64,000 bases of DNA, from NCBI RefSeq assembly GCF_021390475.1, contig NZ_JAJUWS010000028.1:1-64000 (forward strand), given 5' to 3'. The notes under the pieces are model-generated. The model saw only the letters and a list, made by a program, of their open reading frames with translations, was not told the origin of the DNA and did not search any database. The DNA is from Streptomyces sp. ST2-7A (GTDB taxonomy: Bacteria; Actinomycetota; Actinomycetes; Streptomycetales; Streptomycetaceae). Both the position numbers and the translations under genes were made by a program. Below, in pieces: positions 54,564 through 63,791 of the stretch (positions are counted from its first letter, which is position 1; each line of letters opens with the position of its first letter).

Positions 54564-55097
54564 CCAACCGGTTACCGATGGACAACAGGACGTGAATCGA
54601 ATAATTCGCCACTGTTACACCACACGCGGTGACGATGCGATCCGGAACCGAAGGCGCGAGGGAGGCGCCGGAGCACCGTGTGTTCACTTCTTGAAACCAT
54701 CCGTGCGCACCGGGGCGCGCGGAGGGCCTGTCACAAAGAGAGAAAATCTCACGGAAGCGGACAGTTAAGACCGTCGGAACGACGCAAAGGAGACCGCTCC
54801 GGAGGACTCCTGCGGATCCTTTTCGAAGATCACCCGGAGTTCCGCGCGAGGCGGTTATCGCGGTTTCTTTTCACCGGGTGGGGCATTGGGTCGCCCCGGG
54901 GGTGTCGGTGCCGGGTCCGACCGCCCGACGCCGGCCCGTCGGGCGGTCGGCCCCGACCCCTCCGGTCGCCCCGATCCGCTCCGTCGCCGAGTGGCACGCC
55001 ACGCGCTTCCGAGGTGGCCGGTCGGCGGCGGACGGGTGAGCGGAACCGCGCCGGGCCCCGGCAGGCGGGCGGCGTGCTCCCGGGGCCCGGCGGGGCC
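54564..55097. other. Promoter region of the cas operon and adjacent noncoding DNA
   Basis: The 300 bp upstream of cas3 (54564-54870) are lower in GC than the rest of the window and contain a CGAATAATTCG inverted repeat at 54598-54608. The following part is GC-rich with no gene. This is the likely cas promoter area, but no firm -35/-10 pair is assigned. Confidence 0.45.
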
Positions 55098-55134
55098 GTG
55101 ATGGGCCCGGGGAGCGGGGCCGGGGGCCCATCAC
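55098..55134. terminator. Hairpin in the cas3-cebR gap
   Basis: An 11-bp perfect stem (55098-55108 with 55124-55134) and 15-nt loop in noncoding DNA. It may insulate the cas promoter from the cebR transcript. Confidence 0.5.
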
Positions 55135-55394
55135 GACCGGGAGACGCCGGTCCCGGCACCCGGGGCCCGGCGCGGGAACCCGGCCGGGCTCCCCGAACGG
55201 CACGGGCACCCCGGACCGTACGATCGGCGCAGATGGGAGGAGCCGCGCGAGCGCCACCGGTACGGAAGAAGCAGCAGGTGCGGGTGGGACGGGAGCACCC
55301 CGGGAAACGGCGCGGCCGGGCGGCCGGCCGTGCGGCGACGAGGACCCCGGTGGGAGGTCCGGCGCGGGACACCGCACCGGACCTCCCGCCCACC

Positions 55395-55430
55395 CCGGCC
55401 GCGCCCGGGAGCGCTCCCGGGCGCGGCCGG
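55395..55430. repeat. 36-bp perfect palindrome with a CebR-box-like core
   Basis: Bases 55395-55430 equal their own reverse complement with no loop. The centre is CGGGAGCGCTCCCG, 12 of 14 bases of the CebR box. It lies 264 bp past the cebR stop. It could be a terminator or an operator. The rest of 55431-55693 holds no gene. Confidence 0.65.
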
Positions 55431-55693
55431 ATGTGACGGGCGTGGCGCACCCTCCGGCTCCGGTCCACCCCCGGTCGGGGCGTTCCTCCGGGACCCACAC
55501 AAGCCGGTACCCGGGTACCGAAGCACCGGCCGCCGAGGTCGGAACACTCGGGGCACCACGGCCGTCCGCGCCGTCGTATCGCCCGTACCACCCGTGCCGC
55601 ACGGCGGGAGCGCGGCCGAGGGCGGTTCACCTGCGGAGGAGCGGACCGGCGACGGACATCCGACCACCGACCGTCCCGGCCGGCGGCCACCCG

Positions 55694-56731
55694 TCAGGAG
55701 GAGCCGCGCCGCACCAGTTCGGTGGGCAGCACCTGCTGCGGATGGATCGGCATACCGTCGTTGATCTCCGCGAGCAGGGCGCGGGCCATCGCCCGCCCCA
55801 TGCCCTCGATGGGCTGGCGGACACTGCTGAGCGGCGGATCCATGTGACGCGCTATGGCCGAGTCGTCGAAGCCGACCAGCGCCACGTCGTCGGGAACCGA
55901 GCGCCCCGCCTCGCGCAGCGCGCGGCGGGCACCGGCGGCCATGAGGTCGGAGGCGCAGAAGACCGCGTCGATGTCCGGGCGGCGGTCCAGCAGCTCACGC
56001 ATCCCCAGGTAGCCGCTCTCCTCGGTGAAGTCACCGCGCCAGATCAGCGTCTCGTCGCACTCCAGCCCGGCGGCCTCCAGCGCGTCGCGGTAGCCGACCA
56101 GCCGGCACCAGGCGGCGTACATGTCGAGCGGGCCGGTGAGGGTGGCCACCACCCGCCGACCGCGTCCCAGCAGGTGCTCGACGGCGAGCTGTGCGCCACC
56201 GACGTTGTCGCAGTCCACGTGCGGGAAGGGCTCGTCGGCGGACCGGCGGCCGTTCATCACGGCGGGGATGCCGAGCTGTCCGAGGAGTTCGGGCAGCGGA
56301 TCCTCGCCGTGCACGGAGACCAGCAGCACGCCGTCCACCCGGTTGCCCGCCGCGTACTGGGCGAAGCGCTGCCGCTCCTTGGAGGTGCGGCTGAGGGTGA
56401 GCAGCAACTGGTAGTCGGTATCGGCCAGTTCGGCGCTCACCCCGCGGATGATCGCGGAGAAGTAGGGCTCCGCGAAGAGCCGGGCCTCCGGTTCGGGCAC
56501 CACCAGCGCGATGGCGTCGGTGCGGTTGGCCGCGAGCGCGCGGGCCGCGCGGTGCGGCACGTAGCCGAGGTCGGCGATGGCCGCCTCGACGGCGGCGCGG
56601 GTGCGGTCACTGACCCGGGGTGATCCGTTGATCACCCGCGAGACGGTGCCGCGCCCCACTCCGGCCCGGACCGCCACTTGTTCCAGTGTCGGTCTTCCAT
56701 CTCTTCCCAATCCACGTCTTCCGACTGCCAT
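55694..56731 (-). CDS. cebR: LacI-family cellobiose repressor CebR
   Basis: The 345-residue LacI/GalR repressor has an N-terminal helix-turn-helix (PTLEQVAVRAGVGRGTVSRV) with a hinge and a periplasmic-binding-like sensor domain (GVLLVSVHGEDPL, DAVFCASDLMAAGARR, VALVGFDDSAIARHMDPPLS). In Streptomyces CebR represses cellulose and cellobiose genes and is released by cellobiose. ATG 56731 has AGGAGG 6 nt upstream. It is divergent from cebE, with a perfect CebR box between. Confidence 0.93.
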   Translation of the reverse strand: MAVGRRGLGRDGRPTLEQVAVRAGVGRGTVSRVINGSPRVSDRTRAAVEAAIADLGYVPHRAARALAANRTDAIALVVPEPEARLFAEPYFSAIIRGVSAELADTDYQLLLTLSRTSKERQRFAQYAAGNRVDGVLLVSVHGEDPLPELLGQLGIPAVMNGRRSADEPFPHVDCDNVGGAQLAVEHLLGRGRRVVATLTGPLDMYAAWCRLVGYRDALEAAGLECDETLIWRGDFTEESGYLGMRELLDRRPDIDAVFCASDLMAAGARRALREAGRSVPDDVALVGFDDSAIARHMDPPLSSVRQPIEGMGRAMARALLAEINDGMPIHPQQVLPTELVRRGSS

Positions 56732-56799
56732 CGGATTCCTCCTGTTGTCGCCCCGGGATCCAACTACATCACGGAATCGACTCCGTCCAGCCGGATGCC

Positions 56800-56857
56800 T
56801 TGACACTCGCCCGCAGACCGGGAACTCTTCACTTCATCAAGTTTGGGAGCGCTCCCA
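56800..56857 (+). promoter_or_regulatory. cebE promoter and perfect CebR box
   Basis: TTGACA at 56800-56805 is a good -35 element; the -10 (near 56823) is weak. TGGGAGCGCTCCCA at 56844-56857 is an exact CebR box, just after the expected start point and 112 bp before cebE. Confidence 0.88.
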
Positions 56858-56968
56858 TCCACCTGAAACCCTACACAACCCATACGTTCCGAGCCCCGGG
56901 TCCGTTCACCCCCACGCGCCGCAGAGCGACCGGGAGAGGCAACGTCAGTGCGCCAGGAGGACGACCAC

Positions 56969-58324
56969 ATGCGCCACACCGCCAGAACGCCGCGTGTCAC
57001 CCGCGGTACCACGGGCAGGGCCCTGCGCACCTGTCTCGCCGTCACCCTCGGGGTCGGCCTGCTGGCCGCCTGCGGCGGTAACGGTGACGACGACAACGGC
57101 ACCGGCGGCGGCGGGGACAACGCCGACGGCGAGCCGAGCGAGGTCACCCTCTCGATCGGTGTCTTCGGCCAGTTCGGTCTGGAGGAGGCCGGCCTGTACG
57201 ACGAGTACATGGAGGCCAACCCGCACGTCACCATCGAGCAGAACTCCACCCAGCGCAGTGAGGACTACTACCCCGCGCTGCTGACCCGTCTGCCCACCGG
57301 CAGTGGCCTGAGCGACATCCAGGCCATCGAGGTCGCGAACATCAACGAGATCGCCAACGATCTCGGTCGCTACTTCGTGGACCTGAGCGAGGCCGAGGGC
57401 GTGGACCTCGGGCACTTCCTGCCCTGGAAGGTCGACCAGGCCACCGGCGAGGACGGCCGCGTGGTGGGCCTGGGCACCGACATCGGCCCGATGAGCATCT
57501 GCTACCGCAAGGACCTGTTCGAGGAGGCCGGCCTGCCGACCGACCGCGACGAGGTCGGCGCCCTGTGGGAGGGCGACTGGCAGGCCTACATCGACGCCGG
57601 CAAGGAGTTCCAGGAGAACTCCACCGCTGACGCCAAGTGGGTGGACTCCGGCTCCGGCATGTTCAGCGCCATCGCCAACAGCTACCCCGAGCGGTACTAC
57701 AACGAGGCCGGCGAGACGATCTACGAGGACAGCGAGGCCGTGCGGACCGCCTGGGACATGGCCGTCCAGGCCGCCGAAGAGGGCCTGACCGCCCGCCACG
57801 ACCTGTTCACCACCGAGTGGGACCAGGGCATGGCCAACGGTGACTTCGCCACCCTCTCCTGCCCGGCCTGGATGCTCGGCTACATCGAGGACAAGTCCGG
57901 CGGCGAGGGCGAGGGCGCCTGGGACGTGGCCGCCGCGCCGCGTCCGGCCAACTGGGGCGGTTCCTTCCTCGGTGTGACCGAGGCCTCCGAGAACAAGGAG
58001 GAGGCCGTCAAGCTGATCACCTGGTTGACCGCGCCGGAGCAGCAGGCCAAGCTCTTCGCGGAGCGGGGCAGCTTCCCCAGCTCCGCCGAGGCCCAGGAGT
58101 CGGAGGTGGTGCAGAACGCCACCAACAGCTACTTCGGGGACGCCCCGATCGGTGAGCTGTTCACCGCCGCCGCGGCCGACATCCCGACCCTGATCGTCGG
58201 TCCGCGTGACCAGGTGATCCAGGAGGGCTTCTCCAACGGTGTGCTGCGGGTGGAGCAGGGCACCGACGCCGACGAGGCGTGGGACGCCACCGTCCGGGCC
58301 GTCGACAACGCCCTCGCGGACTGA
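56969..58324 (+). CDS. cebE: Cellobiose ABC transporter substrate-binding lipoprotein CebE
   Basis: The 451-residue lipoprotein has lipobox LLAAC, a Gly/Asp-rich spacer and a family 1 solute-binding fold (SQIG-like LSIGVFGQFGLEEAGLYDEY, WQAYIDAGKEFQENS). CebE binds cellobiose and longer cello-oligosaccharides. ATG 56969 follows AGGAGG by 10 nt; GTG 56948 is an alternative. It heads cebEFG, controlled by the CebR box upstream. Confidence 0.92.
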   Translation: MRHTARTPRVTRGTTGRALRTCLAVTLGVGLLAACGGNGDDDNGTGGGGDNADGEPSEVTLSIGVFGQFGLEEAGLYDEYMEANPHVTIEQNSTQRSEDYYPALLTRLPTGSGLSDIQAIEVANINEIANDLGRYFVDLSEAEGVDLGHFLPWKVDQATGEDGRVVGLGTDIGPMSICYRKDLFEEAGLPTDRDEVGALWEGDWQAYIDAGKEFQENSTADAKWVDSGSGMFSAIANSYPERYYNEAGETIYEDSEAVRTAWDMAVQAAEEGLTARHDLFTTEWDQGMANGDFATLSCPAWMLGYIEDKSGGEGEGAWDVAAAPRPANWGGSFLGVTEASENKEEAVKLITWLTAPEQQAKLFAERGSFPSSAEAQESEVVQNATNSYFGDAPIGELFTAAAADIPTLIVGPRDQVIQEGFSNGVLRVEQGTDADEAWDATVRAVDNALAD

Positions 58325-58346
58325 CCCCGAATCCGGAAAGTCATCC

Positions 58347-59369
58347 ATGGCAACGGAACAGCACAGCGCCGCGCCCCCCACCAAGGGGGGCGCGGCCCCG
58401 CGCCCGCAGCGCGGCGGTGGGCCCCCGCTCACGCCGGAGGAGAAGAAGCTCCGCCGCCGGTCGCTGCGCTACCGGCTGGACACCAAGTTCAGCCCCTACG
58501 GCTTCATCGCGCCGTTCTTCCTGTTCTTCGCGGCCTTCGGCCTCTTCCCCCTGCTGTTCACCGGCTGGGCCTCGCTGCACCGCGTCTCGCTGCACTCGCC
58601 GACGGACATGGAGTGGGTGGGGTTCTACAACTTCAGCCGTCTGCTGACCGACGAGTTCTTCTGGAACGCGCTGTCGAACACCTTCGTCATCGGGGTGATC
58701 GCCACCGTTCCCCAGCTGCTCATGGCCCTGGGCCTGGCCCATCTGCTGAACTACAAGCTGCGCAACAGCATGATGTTCCGGGTGGCCATGCTCACGCCGT
58801 ACGCCACCTCGGTGGCTGCGGCGACGCTGGTGTTCGCGATGCTCTACGGTCGCGACTACGGCATGATCAACTGGTTCCTGGGCCTGTTCGGTGTGGACAA
58901 CATCGAGTGGGAGGCCGGCTCCTGGACCGCCAAGATCGCGGTGTCCACCATCGTCATCTGGCGGTGGACCGGGTACAACACCCTGATCTACCTGGCCGCC
59001 ATGCAGGCCGTGCCGAAGGATCTCTACGAGTCCGCGTCCCTGGACGGGGCCTCCCGGTGGCAGCAGTTCCTCCACGTCACCATCCCGTCGCTGCGCCCCA
59101 CGATCCTCTTCACCGTCGTGGTCTCCACCATCGGCGCCACCCAGCTGTTCGGTGAACCTCTGCTCTTCGGCAGCGGAACCAGCGGCGGTGCCGACAACCA
59201 GTACCAGACCCTGGGCCTGTACCTGTACGAGATGGGTTGGACGAACTTCAACCTCGGACGCGCCTCGGCGATCGCCTGGTCGATGTTCATCCTCCTGATC
59301 ATCATCGGCTTGGTGTACTGGTTCTTCGCCCGGTTGATCGGCCGATCGACCGGCAGCAAGGGGGCGTGA
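58347..59369 (+). CDS. cebF: Cellobiose ABC transporter permease CebF
   Basis: The 340-residue MalF-type permease has a Pro/Gly-rich cytosolic start, six membrane segments (first near YGFIAPFFLFFAAFGLFPLL) and the EAA loop ESASLDGASRWQQFLHVTIP. It forms the channel with CebG. It begins 22 nt after cebE. Confidence 0.92.
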   Translation: MATEQHSAAPPTKGGAAPRPQRGGGPPLTPEEKKLRRRSLRYRLDTKFSPYGFIAPFFLFFAAFGLFPLLFTGWASLHRVSLHSPTDMEWVGFYNFSRLLTDEFFWNALSNTFVIGVIATVPQLLMALGLAHLLNYKLRNSMMFRVAMLTPYATSVAAATLVFAMLYGRDYGMINWFLGLFGVDNIEWEAGSWTAKIAVSTIVIWRWTGYNTLIYLAAMQAVPKDLYESASLDGASRWQQFLHVTIPSLRPTILFTVVVSTIGATQLFGEPLLFGSGTSGGADNQYQTLGLYLYEMGWTNFNLGRASAIAWSMFILLIIIGLVYWFFARLIGRSTGSKGA

Positions 59370-59372
59370 GCC

Positions 59373-60311
59373 ATGACCATCTCCTCCGAAGCGGCCACCC
59401 GACCGCCCGGTTCCGCCCCGGCCGCCCGGCCGGACGTCCCCGGTGGGGGCGCTCCGCACCGTCGCAAACGGCTCAGGGCCGGGGGCGCCGGCCGGCACAT
59501 GCACGCCGGTTGGCTCACCTACGTCATCCTGATCGTCTTCACCCTCGGGTCGTTGTTCCCCCTGGTGTGGACGATGTTCGCGGCGTCCTCCACCAACACC
59601 AGGCTCGCGCAGACACCGCCGCCCTTCTGGTTCGGCGAAGACCTGTGGAACAACCTGGACCAGGCGTGGAACACCGCCAACATGGGCACCGCGCTGATCA
59701 ACACGGTCTTCGTCGCGGGGACCATCACGGTCAGCACCGTGCTGTTCGCCACCCTGGCCGGCTTCGCCTTCGCCAAGCTGCGGTTCCGGGCGCAGAACGT
59801 GCTGCTCATGCTGGTGATCGGGACCATGATGGTGCCGCCGCAGCTGAGTGTCGTCCCGCTGTACATGGCGATCGCCGAGTTGCAGTGGACCGACCGTCTC
59901 CAGGCGGTCATCCTGCCGATGATGGTCAGCGCCTTCGGCGTGTTCTTCATGCGGCAGTACCTGGTGCAGGCGCTGCCCACCGAACTGGTCGAGGCCGCCC
60001 GGGTGGACGGCGCGAACAGCCTGCGGGTCGTCTGGCACGTGGTCTTCCCCATCGCCCGCCCCGCCATGGCGGTGCTGGGGATGCTGACCTTCGTGATGGC
60101 CTGGAACGAGTTCTTCTGGCCGATCATCGCACTGACCCAACAGAACCCGACGGTTCAGGTGGCCCTCACCGGCCTGGGACGCGGCTACGTGCCGGACCAG
60201 GGCGTGATCATGGCGGGGGCCCTGCTGGGAACGCTGCCACTGCTGATCGTCTTCGCCATCTTCGGCAAGCAGATCGTGGGCGGCATCATGCACGGCGCGA
60301 TCAAGGGCTGA
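59373..60311 (+). CDS. cebG: Cellobiose ABC transporter permease CebG
   Basis: The 312-residue MalG-type permease has a cytosolic Pro/Arg-rich start and six membrane segments; the EAA loop is EAARVDGANSLRVVWHVVFP. It begins 3 nt after cebF. No ATPase gene follows, so MsiK elsewhere is presumably shared. Confidence 0.92.
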   Translation: MTISSEAATRPPGSAPAARPDVPGGGAPHRRKRLRAGGAGRHMHAGWLTYVILIVFTLGSLFPLVWTMFAASSTNTRLAQTPPPFWFGEDLWNNLDQAWNTANMGTALINTVFVAGTITVSTVLFATLAGFAFAKLRFRAQNVLLMLVIGTMMVPPQLSVVPLYMAIAELQWTDRLQAVILPMMVSAFGVFFMRQYLVQALPTELVEAARVDGANSLRVVWHVVFPIARPAMAVLGMLTFVMAWNEFFWPIIALTQQNPTVQVALTGLGRGYVPDQGVIMAGALLGTLPLLIVFAIFGKQIVGGIMHGAIKG

Positions 60312-60362
60312 CCACCGGGGGCCGGGTGCCTCCCGGCCCCCCTCCGGCCCCGGTACCGGGGT

Positions 60363-60384
60363 CCCCGGCGCGACGGCGCCGGGG
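60363..60384 (+). terminator. Hairpin between cebG and bglC
   Basis: A 9-bp perfect stem (60363-60371 with 60376-60384) and 4-nt loop, 51 nt after the cebG stop. It may partly separate bglC transcription. Confidence 0.55.
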
Positions 60385-60505
60385 CCCGGGCCGGCCCCTC
60401 GCGACCCCACCCGCACGAGCCGCGCGCCCGGTCGGAGGGGGATCGACCGGGCCGGGTGGATCCCGTGCACCAACCCGCACCACCACATCCTTCGCATACG
60501 ACGCA

Positions 60506-60519
60506 TGGGAGCGCTTCCA
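60506..60519 (+). promoter_or_regulatory. CebR box overlapping the bglC start
   Basis: TGGGAGCGCTTCCA matches 13 of 14 CebR-box bases. Its last base is the A of the bglC ATG, and its GGGAG is placed as the ribosome site, so one element may serve operator and translation initiation. Confidence 0.9.
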
Positions 60520-61937
60520 TGACCGAGAGTAACCGAATCTCCTTCCCGGACGGCTTCGTCTGGGGTTCGGCGACCGCCTCCTACCAGATCGAGGGCGGCG
60601 CCCGGGAGGGCGGCCGGACCGCCTCCATCTGGGACACCTTCAGCCACACCCCCGGTAGGGTCCTCGCCGGCGACACCGGCGACGTGGCCTGCGACCACTA
60701 CCACCGGTGGCAGGAGGACATCGAGCTGATGAGCGAGCTGGGCCTGGGCGCCTACCGCTTCTCGATCGCCTGGACCCGGGTCCAGCCCACCGGTCGCGGC
60801 CCCGCCGTCCAGGCCGGCCTGGACTTCTACCGACGCCTGGTCGACGGTCTGCTGGAGCGCGGCATCACGCCGGTGGCGACCCTCTACCACTGGGACCTCC
60901 CGCAGGAGTTGGAGGACGCCGGTGGCTGGCCCGCCCGGGAGACCGCCGAGCGGTTCGCCGAGTACGCCCGCTTGGCCGGTGAGGCGCTGGGCGACCGGGT
61001 GGGCATGTGGACCACCCTCAACGAGCCCTGGTGCAGCGCGTACCTGGGTTACGGCTCCGGCGTGCACGCCCCGGGGCGCACCGAGCCGGAGTCCGTGCTG
61101 CGCGCCGCGCACCACCTCAACCTCGGCCACGGCCTCGCCGTGCAGGCGCTGCGCGACGTCCTGCCGCGCGACGCCCAGTGCTCCATCACCCTCAACCCGG
61201 CGGTGGTGCGCTCCGCGAGCGACTCGGAGGCCGACCTCGACGCGGCCCGCCGCATCGACGCCCTGCAGAACCGCATCTTCACCGGCCCGCTCCTGGACGG
61301 CGCGTACCCCGAGGACCTGCGCCGGGACACCGCCCGGGTCAGCGACTGGTCCTTCGTGCGCGACGGCGACGAGGCGACCATCAACCAGCCGCTGGACTTC
61401 ATCGGCATCAACTACTACAACCCGGTGCTGGTCTCCGCCTCCCAGCCGGGCTCGGCCAACGCGAAGAACGACGGTCACGGCGTCTCCACGCACTCCCCGT
61501 GGGTGGGCTCCGAGGACGTGGAGTTCCTCGAACAGCCCGGCAAGAAGACCGAGATGGGGTGGCCGATCGACGCCACCGGACTGACCGAGCTGCTGCTGCG
61601 CTTCCACCGCGAGGCGCCGGGCGTGCCGCTGTACATCACCGAGAACGGCGCCGCGTTCGACGACAAGCCGGACGCCTCGGGAGCGGTCCACGACCCCGAC
61701 CGCATCGAGTACCTGCACGACCACCTGACGGCCGTGCACTCGGCGATGGAGCAGGGCGCCGACGTCCGCGGCTACTTCCTGTGGTCGCTGCTGGACAACT
61801 TCGAGTGGGCCTACGGGTACAGCAAGCGGTTCGGCATGGTGCACGTGGACTTCGACACGCTGCAGCGCACGCCCAAGTCCAGTGCCCGCTGGTACGCGAA
61901 GGCGATCGCCACCGGGGAGCTGCCGGCCCCGGAGTGA
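60519..61937 (+). CDS. bglC: GH1 beta-glucosidase BglC
   Basis: The 472-residue cytosolic enzyme splits imported cellobiose to glucose. It starts with the GH1 signature FPDGFVWGSATASYQIEG, has the acid/base Glu in TLNEPW and the nucleophile Glu in YITENGA, and the substrate-binding segment SLLDNFEWAYGY. No signal peptide. It is last in the ceb cluster with its own CebR box. Confidence 0.95.
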   Translation: MTESNRISFPDGFVWGSATASYQIEGGAREGGRTASIWDTFSHTPGRVLAGDTGDVACDHYHRWQEDIELMSELGLGAYRFSIAWTRVQPTGRGPAVQAGLDFYRRLVDGLLERGITPVATLYHWDLPQELEDAGGWPARETAERFAEYARLAGEALGDRVGMWTTLNEPWCSAYLGYGSGVHAPGRTEPESVLRAAHHLNLGHGLAVQALRDVLPRDAQCSITLNPAVVRSASDSEADLDAARRIDALQNRIFTGPLLDGAYPEDLRRDTARVSDWSFVRDGDEATINQPLDFIGINYYNPVLVSASQPGSANAKNDGHGVSTHSPWVGSEDVEFLEQPGKKTEMGWPIDATGLTELLLRFHREAPGVPLYITENGAAFDDKPDASGAVHDPDRIEYLHDHLTAVHSAMEQGADVRGYFLWSLLDNFEWAYGYSKRFGMVHVDFDTLQRTPKSSARWYAKAIATGELPAPE

Positions 61938-62402
61938 TCCGCGGCCGGGTGGTCCCGTGAACGCTCACGGGCCCGACGGGTGCGGCGCGGGGTCCTCCCC
62001 GATCCCGCGCCGTGCCGGTCGTGTCGATCCGGGGTGACGCCGAGGCGCGCCCGGACATGTCGATGGCCCGGTCGCGCCCGCCGGAGGGTGCGGGCGGGCC
62101 CTCGACACGTCCGGGACGGTGCCGTCGGATCGGCGGTCCGGTCCGGCGGGTCCGGGCAGGTCCGGGCAGGTCCGGCGGGTCTCGGAAGCGACCCGGCGTC
62201 GGATCGCGGGGGCCGGGCCACGACCGGGCCGGGCTCCCGCCGGGGCCCGGCGCGGGAGCAGCGGGCGGGACCGGCCGGCATCCGGCCCGCGACCACGCTC
62301 CCCAGCGGGGGCGGGCGTCGCGGGCCCGCCGGGATCGGGCACCGGTGGCGACACCCCACGGCGCGCGGCCGACCGACACCGCCCGACGGCGGTCAGGCGT
62401 CG
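61938..62402. other. Intergenic region between bglC and the kinase gene
   Basis: A CCCGTGA/TCACGGG hairpin (61954-61971) just after bglC is a likely terminator. Two tandem 10-bp units TCCGGGCAGG lie at 62151-62170. No gene is seen. Confidence 0.5.
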
Positions 62403-63791
62403 TCAGGCTCTGGCGCGGCGACGAACGGCTCGGTGCCGTCCGCCGTCCCGGCCGGTGGCCCGCCCGTCACGGGAGAGCCACACCCGGATCTCCGCGCCGC
62501 CGAGCACCGACTGCCCGACCCTCACGTCTCCGCCGGTGGACTCCGCGACCCGGCGCACGATGTCCAGGCCGAGCCCGGTGGAGCCGGGTCCGCCGTCCCC
62601 GTGCCCCCGGGCCAGCGCCGCGTCGGGGTCCGGGATGCCGGGGCCGGCGTCGGAGACCAGCACGATCACCGCGTTGCTGCCGTCGCCGCTGTGCACGTCC
62701 ACCGCGAACGCGGTGCCCTCGGGGGTGTGTCGGAAGATGTTGCCGAGCATCGCGTCGATGGCCGCGACCAGTTCGGTGCGGGGGACCGGCACCCGGGCCG
62801 ACCCGTCCAGACCCGCCGTGCGGACCTCCCGGCCCTCGTCCTCGGCCAGCGCCGACCAGAAGTCCATGCGCTCGCGGATCATCTCGGCGACGTCGGTGTC
62901 CTCCACCGGGACGGTGCCCCGGCCCTCCGGCAGCGCGGTGCGGTGTTCGCGGGCGGTCTCGATGATGACGTCGACCTCGCGTTCGAGTTTGTCGACGGCC
63001 TGCCGGGTCTGGTCGGCGGCGGTTCCCTCACCGAGGGAGGCGGCGTTGAGCCGCAGCACGGTCAGCGGGGTGCGCAGGCGGTGCGAGAGGTCGGCGGCCA
63101 TCTCCCGTTCCCCGGCGAGGAGTCCGGCGACCTGACGGGCCATGGCGTTGAAGGCGGAGGCGGCCAGCCTCAGTTCGTCCGGCCCCTGTTCGGGGACGCG
63201 TACCCCCAGCCGGCCCTCCCCCAGCCGGCGGGCGGCGGCGGCCAGGTCCTCGGCGGGTCGCACCATGCGGCGGCCGAGGCGGTCGGCGACGGCCACCGAG
63301 CCGATGATCAACGCCAGACCGACGGCGGCCAGGACCAGCCAGGCGGTGCCCACGCCGGCGGAGAGTTCACCGTTGGGGACGAACACCTCGACGACCGCGA
63401 TCATGCCGCCCTCCACCGCGATCGGCTGGAGCAGGGCGACACCGCCGTCCACCGAGAGGGACACCGCGCGGCCGTCGCGAACCGTGGCGGCGATGTCGGC
63501 CCCCGTGACCCGCGAGCCGCCGATGATGCCGGGGTTCTCCGACCACTCCTCCGGCAGGTGCAGGGCGATGCGCTGCCCGGCCCCCGCCTCGGTGCTGGCC
63601 ACCGCGCGTTCGAGCTGGTCCCGGTCGGAGGTGATGGCCAGCGCCGGACCGATGGCGGCGGCCTGGCGTTCGGCGTTGCTCAACGCCCGGTCGTTGGCCA
63701 TCTGTTGGATAACCATGCCGAGCGGCACCGCGAACGCCACCACGACCATGGAGGTGACGGCGAGGGCGATGCGCACCAGGGCCCATCTCAT
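62403..63791 (-). CDS. Two-component sensor histidine kinase
   Basis: The 462-residue membrane kinase has a membrane helix (5-30), an extracytoplasmic sensor (31-145), a second helix (about 149-170), HAMP (171-225), the phosphoacceptor His237 in DLSHRLRTPLT, and an HATPase domain with N-box NIFRHTPEGT, DAGPGIP and GSTGLGLDIVRR. An Arg-rich tail follows. Its ATG overlaps the response-regulator stop (ATGA). The signal is unknown. Confidence 0.92.
   Translation of the reverse strand: MRWALVRIALAVTSMVVVAFAVPLGMVIQQMANDRALSNAERQAAAIGPALAITSDRDQLERAVASTEAGAGQRIALHLPEEWSENPGIIGGSRVTGADIAATVRDGRAVSLSVDGGVALLQPIAVEGGMIAVVEVFVPNGELSAGVGTAWLVLAAVGLALIIGSVAVADRLGRRMVRPAEDLAAAARRLGEGRLGVRVPEQGPDELRLAASAFNAMARQVAGLLAGEREMAADLSHRLRTPLTVLRLNAASLGEGTAADQTRQAVDKLEREVDVIIETAREHRTALPEGRGTVPVEDTDVAEMIRERMDFWSALAEDEGREVRTAGLDGSARVPVPRTELVAAIDAMLGNIFRHTPEGTAFAVDVHSGDGSNAVIVLVSDAGPGIPDPDAALARGHGDGGPGSTGLGLDIVRRVAESTGGDVRVGQSVLGGAEIRVWLSRDGRATGRDGGRHRAVRRRARA

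Noticed and set aside
54678..55693. Possible genes in the cas3-cebR gap
   Set aside because: Frames here lack ribosome sites and are low-complexity Arg/Gly/Pro; hairpins and a palindrome occupy the region.
58341..61844. A 1,167-codon minus-strand frame across cebFG and bglC
   Set aside because: Antisense artefact; it crosses three real genes and an operator.
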